Positions 61,985 to 64,000 of a stretch of DNA of 64,000 nucleotides are shown piece after piece; position 1 is the first letter of the stretch, and every line of letters starts with the position of its first letter. The notes beneath the pieces are model-generated. The model searched no databases and had not been told where the DNA came from. It saw only the letters and a list, made by a program, of their open reading frames with translations. Made by a program: the position numbers and the translations under genes. This stretch comes from Sandarakinorhabdus cyanobacteriorum (GTDB lineage: Bacteria > Pseudomonadota > Alphaproteobacteria > Sphingomonadales > Sphingomonadaceae), in contig NZ_NOXT01000115.1 in NCBI RefSeq assembly GCF_002251755.1, forward strand, positions 20,857-84,856, read 5' to 3'.

Positions 61985-62632
61985 ATGACCGAAACCGGCT
62001 GGCACCTCGAAGACCCACGTCCGATTGCGGAGTCGGCACGCTACACTTTCTTCTGTCCCAGCGAGACCGAATGTCGGGCCGTGCGGCCAGGTGATCTCGT
62101 CAAGCTGATCTTCCTCTACGACGTGCCAACCGAAGAATGGACTGTCGAACGCATGTGGGTTCACGTCACCGAAGCGGGAGGGGAGGGCCTTGCCGGCACG
62201 CTGGGCAACAAGCCGTTCGAATCCAAGGCACCGTTGAAACACGGCGATTTGGTCCGCTTCCAGCACCATCACATCGTCGACATCGTGTTCGACAAACCGG
62301 AGGAGGCCCCGCCGCCGGTGTCTCGCCGTGAGTATTGGGAGCGCTGTCTCGTCGATCAATGCGTAATCGACGGCGAGGAACCGGTCGAATATCTCTATCG
62401 CGAAGCGCCGGACATGGCGCAGGAAGGCGACCAGTATCCAGACAGCGGCTGGCGCATCCGGGGCCGGCGCGGTGACGCCATGGATGCAGAATATGGTGGG
62501 CGCGAAGTTGCCTATATCGCCCTTGGTGCCGTGCTCAACAAGGATGACAGCTGGCTGCACCTGATCGACACGCCGGAAGGCTGCCAATTCGAACGGAACT
62601 TCGAAACAGGGGAATATATCCGCCGGGAATGA
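61985..62632 (+). CDS. DUF2185 (Imm33-like) domain protein
   Basis: This 215-residue acidic soluble protein has two parts. The first (about 1-100) has VKLIFLYDVPTEEWTVERMWV and LAGTLGNKPFESKAPLKHGDLV, like the DUF2314 type of beta-domain. The second (about 115-210) has RCLVDQCVIDGEEPVEYLYRE, DSGWRIRGRRGD and LHLIDTPEGCQFER, matching DUF2185. Relatives include polymorphic-toxin immunity proteins, but no toxin gene is nearby, so an immunity role is not shown. Confidence 0.8.
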   Translation: MTETGWHLEDPRPIAESARYTFFCPSETECRAVRPGDLVKLIFLYDVPTEEWTVERMWVHVTEAGGEGLAGTLGNKPFESKAPLKHGDLVRFQHHHIVDIVFDKPEEAPPPVSRREYWERCLVDQCVIDGEEPVEYLYREAPDMAQEGDQYPDSGWRIRGRRGDAMDAEYGGREVAYIALGAVLNKDDSWLHLIDTPEGCQFERNFETGEYIRRE

Positions 62633-62659
62633 CCGAGGCGTCGACGGTAGCGCCAGAGC

Positions 62660-64000
62660 TCACTCCTTCCGCTTGGCGATCCAGTCGTCCACCCGGCGTT
62701 CCATGATCGACAGCGGCTGTGAGCCCGATGCAATCAGCAGGTCGTGGAAGCCCTTGATGTCGAACTTGTCGCCCAACGCCTTCTGCGCCTTGGCACACTC
62801 TTCCATGATCTTGAGCATGCCGATCTTGTAGCCGGTGGCCTGGCCGGGCAGCGTGATATAGCGGCGCACTTCGGAACGGGCCATTTCGGGCGGGGCGCGG
62901 CCGGTTTCGTTCAGATATTTGACCGCCTCCTCCTCGCTCCAGCCCTTGGCGTGCAGGCCGGTATCGACGACCAGCCGGGCGGCGCGGAACAGTTCGGCAT
63001 CCAGCCGCATGAAATCGGCGGCGATGTCGGGGAAGGCGTTCATTTCGGCGCACATGCGCTCGGCATACAGGCCCCAGCCCTCGCCAAAGGCGACATAGCC
63101 GGTGACGGCGCGGAACTTCGGCCCGCCCTTCTGCCGGACCTGGATGTCGCCCTGCATGTTGTGGCCGGGCACCGCCTCGTGACACATCAGCGTGTAGAGT
63201 GCCGCCGGGTCCTTCTGGGTGCCGACCAGGTGGACATAGGTGCGCGCCGGGCGCTTGCCGTCGGGGCTGGGCGCGCTGGCGTGGGCGGCGCCGCCGGGCA
63301 CCTCGCTGAAGGCCGGTTCGCGCACCACCTCGATGCCATAGGCCGGCAGCGTGCCGAACCAGGGGCCGAGCAGCGTGCGGACATGGCCGACGAAGCGGTT
63401 GGCTTCCTTGAGATAGGCGGCCCGCGCGGCATCGTCGAACGGCCGGTCAGGGAACAGCTGGGCACGCTGGGCATAAAAGGCCTTGCGATCGGCCAGGCCG
63501 GCCTTCTTCGCCAGCGCGTCCTGCTCGGCCTCGATCCGTGCGACTTCCTTGAGGCCGATCTGATGGATCTGCTCGGCCGTCAGATCGGTGGTGGTGTTGA
63601 GCTTGAGCTCGTTGGCGTAATAGGCCGCGCCCCCGGGCAGGGAGCCGGCACCGACCCGGCCCGAAGGTGCAGTCGGCAGGCTGGCCACGGCCCAATCGAT
63701 CACCCGGCCATAGGCGGGCTTCAGCGCCAGGATGGCGGCGCGCGCTTCGGCCAGCAGGGCATCAGCCTCGGCACGGGGCAGGGTGCCGGCGCTGACCAGC
63801 CGCTCGGCCTTGGCCTTCACATCAGCCCACAGGGCGGCATCCGGGCCATCCGCGAAGGGCGCGCCGCTGGTGAGTTGGGTGGCACCGGCAATGATGCTTT
63901 CCACCTGGAATTTCGGCACCCGAATGCCGGCCCTCTCGCTGGCGCGGGTGCGTTCAAGGCCCGGATCAAGCAACCGTGGAGGCTTTGAGTGTTGCGTTGA
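62660..64000 (-). CDS. DUF885 family protein, C-terminal part (5' end outside window)
   Basis: The frame remains open to the last base of the window, so the TTG at 63973 is probably internal. The visible part of about 446 residues matches DUF885: ELKLNTTTDLTAEQIHQIGL, YVHLVGTQKDPAALYTLMCHEAVPGHNMQ with a metal-binding HExxxGH, VAFGEGWGLYAERM with a further Glu, and PGQATGYKIGMLKI. These are probably metallopeptidase-like proteins, and family members are often secreted lipoproteins. The substrate is unknown. Confidence 0.92.
   Translation of the reverse strand, partial: STQHSKPPRLLDPGLERTRASERAGIRVPKFQVESIIAGATQLTSGAPFADGPDAALWADVKAKAERLVSAGTLPRAEADALLAEARAAILALKPAYGRVIDWAVASLPTAPSGRVGAGSLPGGAAYYANELKLNTTTDLTAEQIHQIGLKEVARIEAEQDALAKKAGLADRKAFYAQRAQLFPDRPFDDAARAAYLKEANRFVGHVRTLLGPWFGTLPAYGIEVVREPAFSEVPGGAAHASAPSPDGKRPARTYVHLVGTQKDPAALYTLMCHEAVPGHNMQGDIQVRQKGGPKFRAVTGYVAFGEGWGLYAERMCAEMNAFPDIAADFMRLDAELFRAARLVVDTGLHAKGWSEEEAVKYLNETGRAPPEMARSEVRRYITLPGQATGYKIGMLKIMEECAKAQKALGDKFDIKGFHDLLIASGSQPLSIMERRVDDWIAKRKE

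Overview
The window comes from a high-GC alphaproteobacterium, most likely a sphingomonad (Sphingomonadales). Two large TonB-dependent receptors point that way, as do the order NDUFA12 - MlaD - DUF2155 - aat - accC - accB - aroQ, the murA-DUF2948 pair, UPF0262, and a dense layout with many 1-8 nt gene overlaps. The genus cannot be fixed from this sequence. Both window ends cut genes: a TonB receptor at the left and a DUF885 protein at the right.

Layout. 1-6.4 kb: receptor tail, peptide deformylase, SDR, purF, hisI, an epimerase-like protein and a small AT-richer membrane ORF. 6.4-13.8 kb: fatty-acid degradation, with a MerR regulator and its operator, acyl-CoA dehydrogenase, thiolase, a FadB-like bifunctional protein and a flavin oxidoreductase. 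13.8-25.1 kb: cysK, an MFS exporter, a molybdopterin lipoprotein with a cytochrome b partner, CorA, a serine hydrolase, UPF0262-dcd, a Phd/PIN toxin-antitoxin pair, rarD, and murA-DUF2948. 25.1-39.6 kb: an H-NOX / hybrid kinase / Hpt signalling cassette followed by an exopolysaccharide (EPS) locus. The EPS locus holds an initiating transferase fusion, flippase, three glycosyltransferases, polymerase, chain-length protein, outer-membrane export lipoprotein, and a sigma-54 response regulator. 39.6-50.2 kb: tandem secreted paralogues, a YqaA-like protein, an amine oxidase, a TonB receptor, modABC, an aminotransferase and an MFS exporter. 50.3-64 kb: the conserved housekeeping block, GST, DUF1499, dapE, a telA operon containing a probable nonsense-broken gene, a Rieske oxygenase, a DUF2185 protein and DUF885.

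The most interesting system is the probable nitric-oxide-to-EPS circuit at 25.1-39.6 kb. Five sigma-54-type (-24/-12) promoters can be read in three intergenic regions, in front of the H-NOX gene, the initiating transferase, the flippase, the export lipoprotein and the sigma-54 activator. Each places a predicted transcription start 22-30 nt before the chosen start codon. Each region also carries a pair of near-palindromic 9-mers (consensus GCRWWWTGC, allowing either strand) 20-23 bp apart and about 55-115 bp upstream of the promoters, as expected of enhancer sites. The proposed flow is NO binding to H-NOX, phosphorelay through the hybrid kinase and Hpt, the sigma-54 response regulator, then EPS synthesis and the sensor's own operon. 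Wiring between Hpt and the regulator is inferred.

The window also contains a family of 97-134 bp foldback elements in gene gaps, and a separate 150 bp foldback that exactly fills one gap. No tRNA, rRNA, CRISPR array, insertion sequence or prophage was seen.
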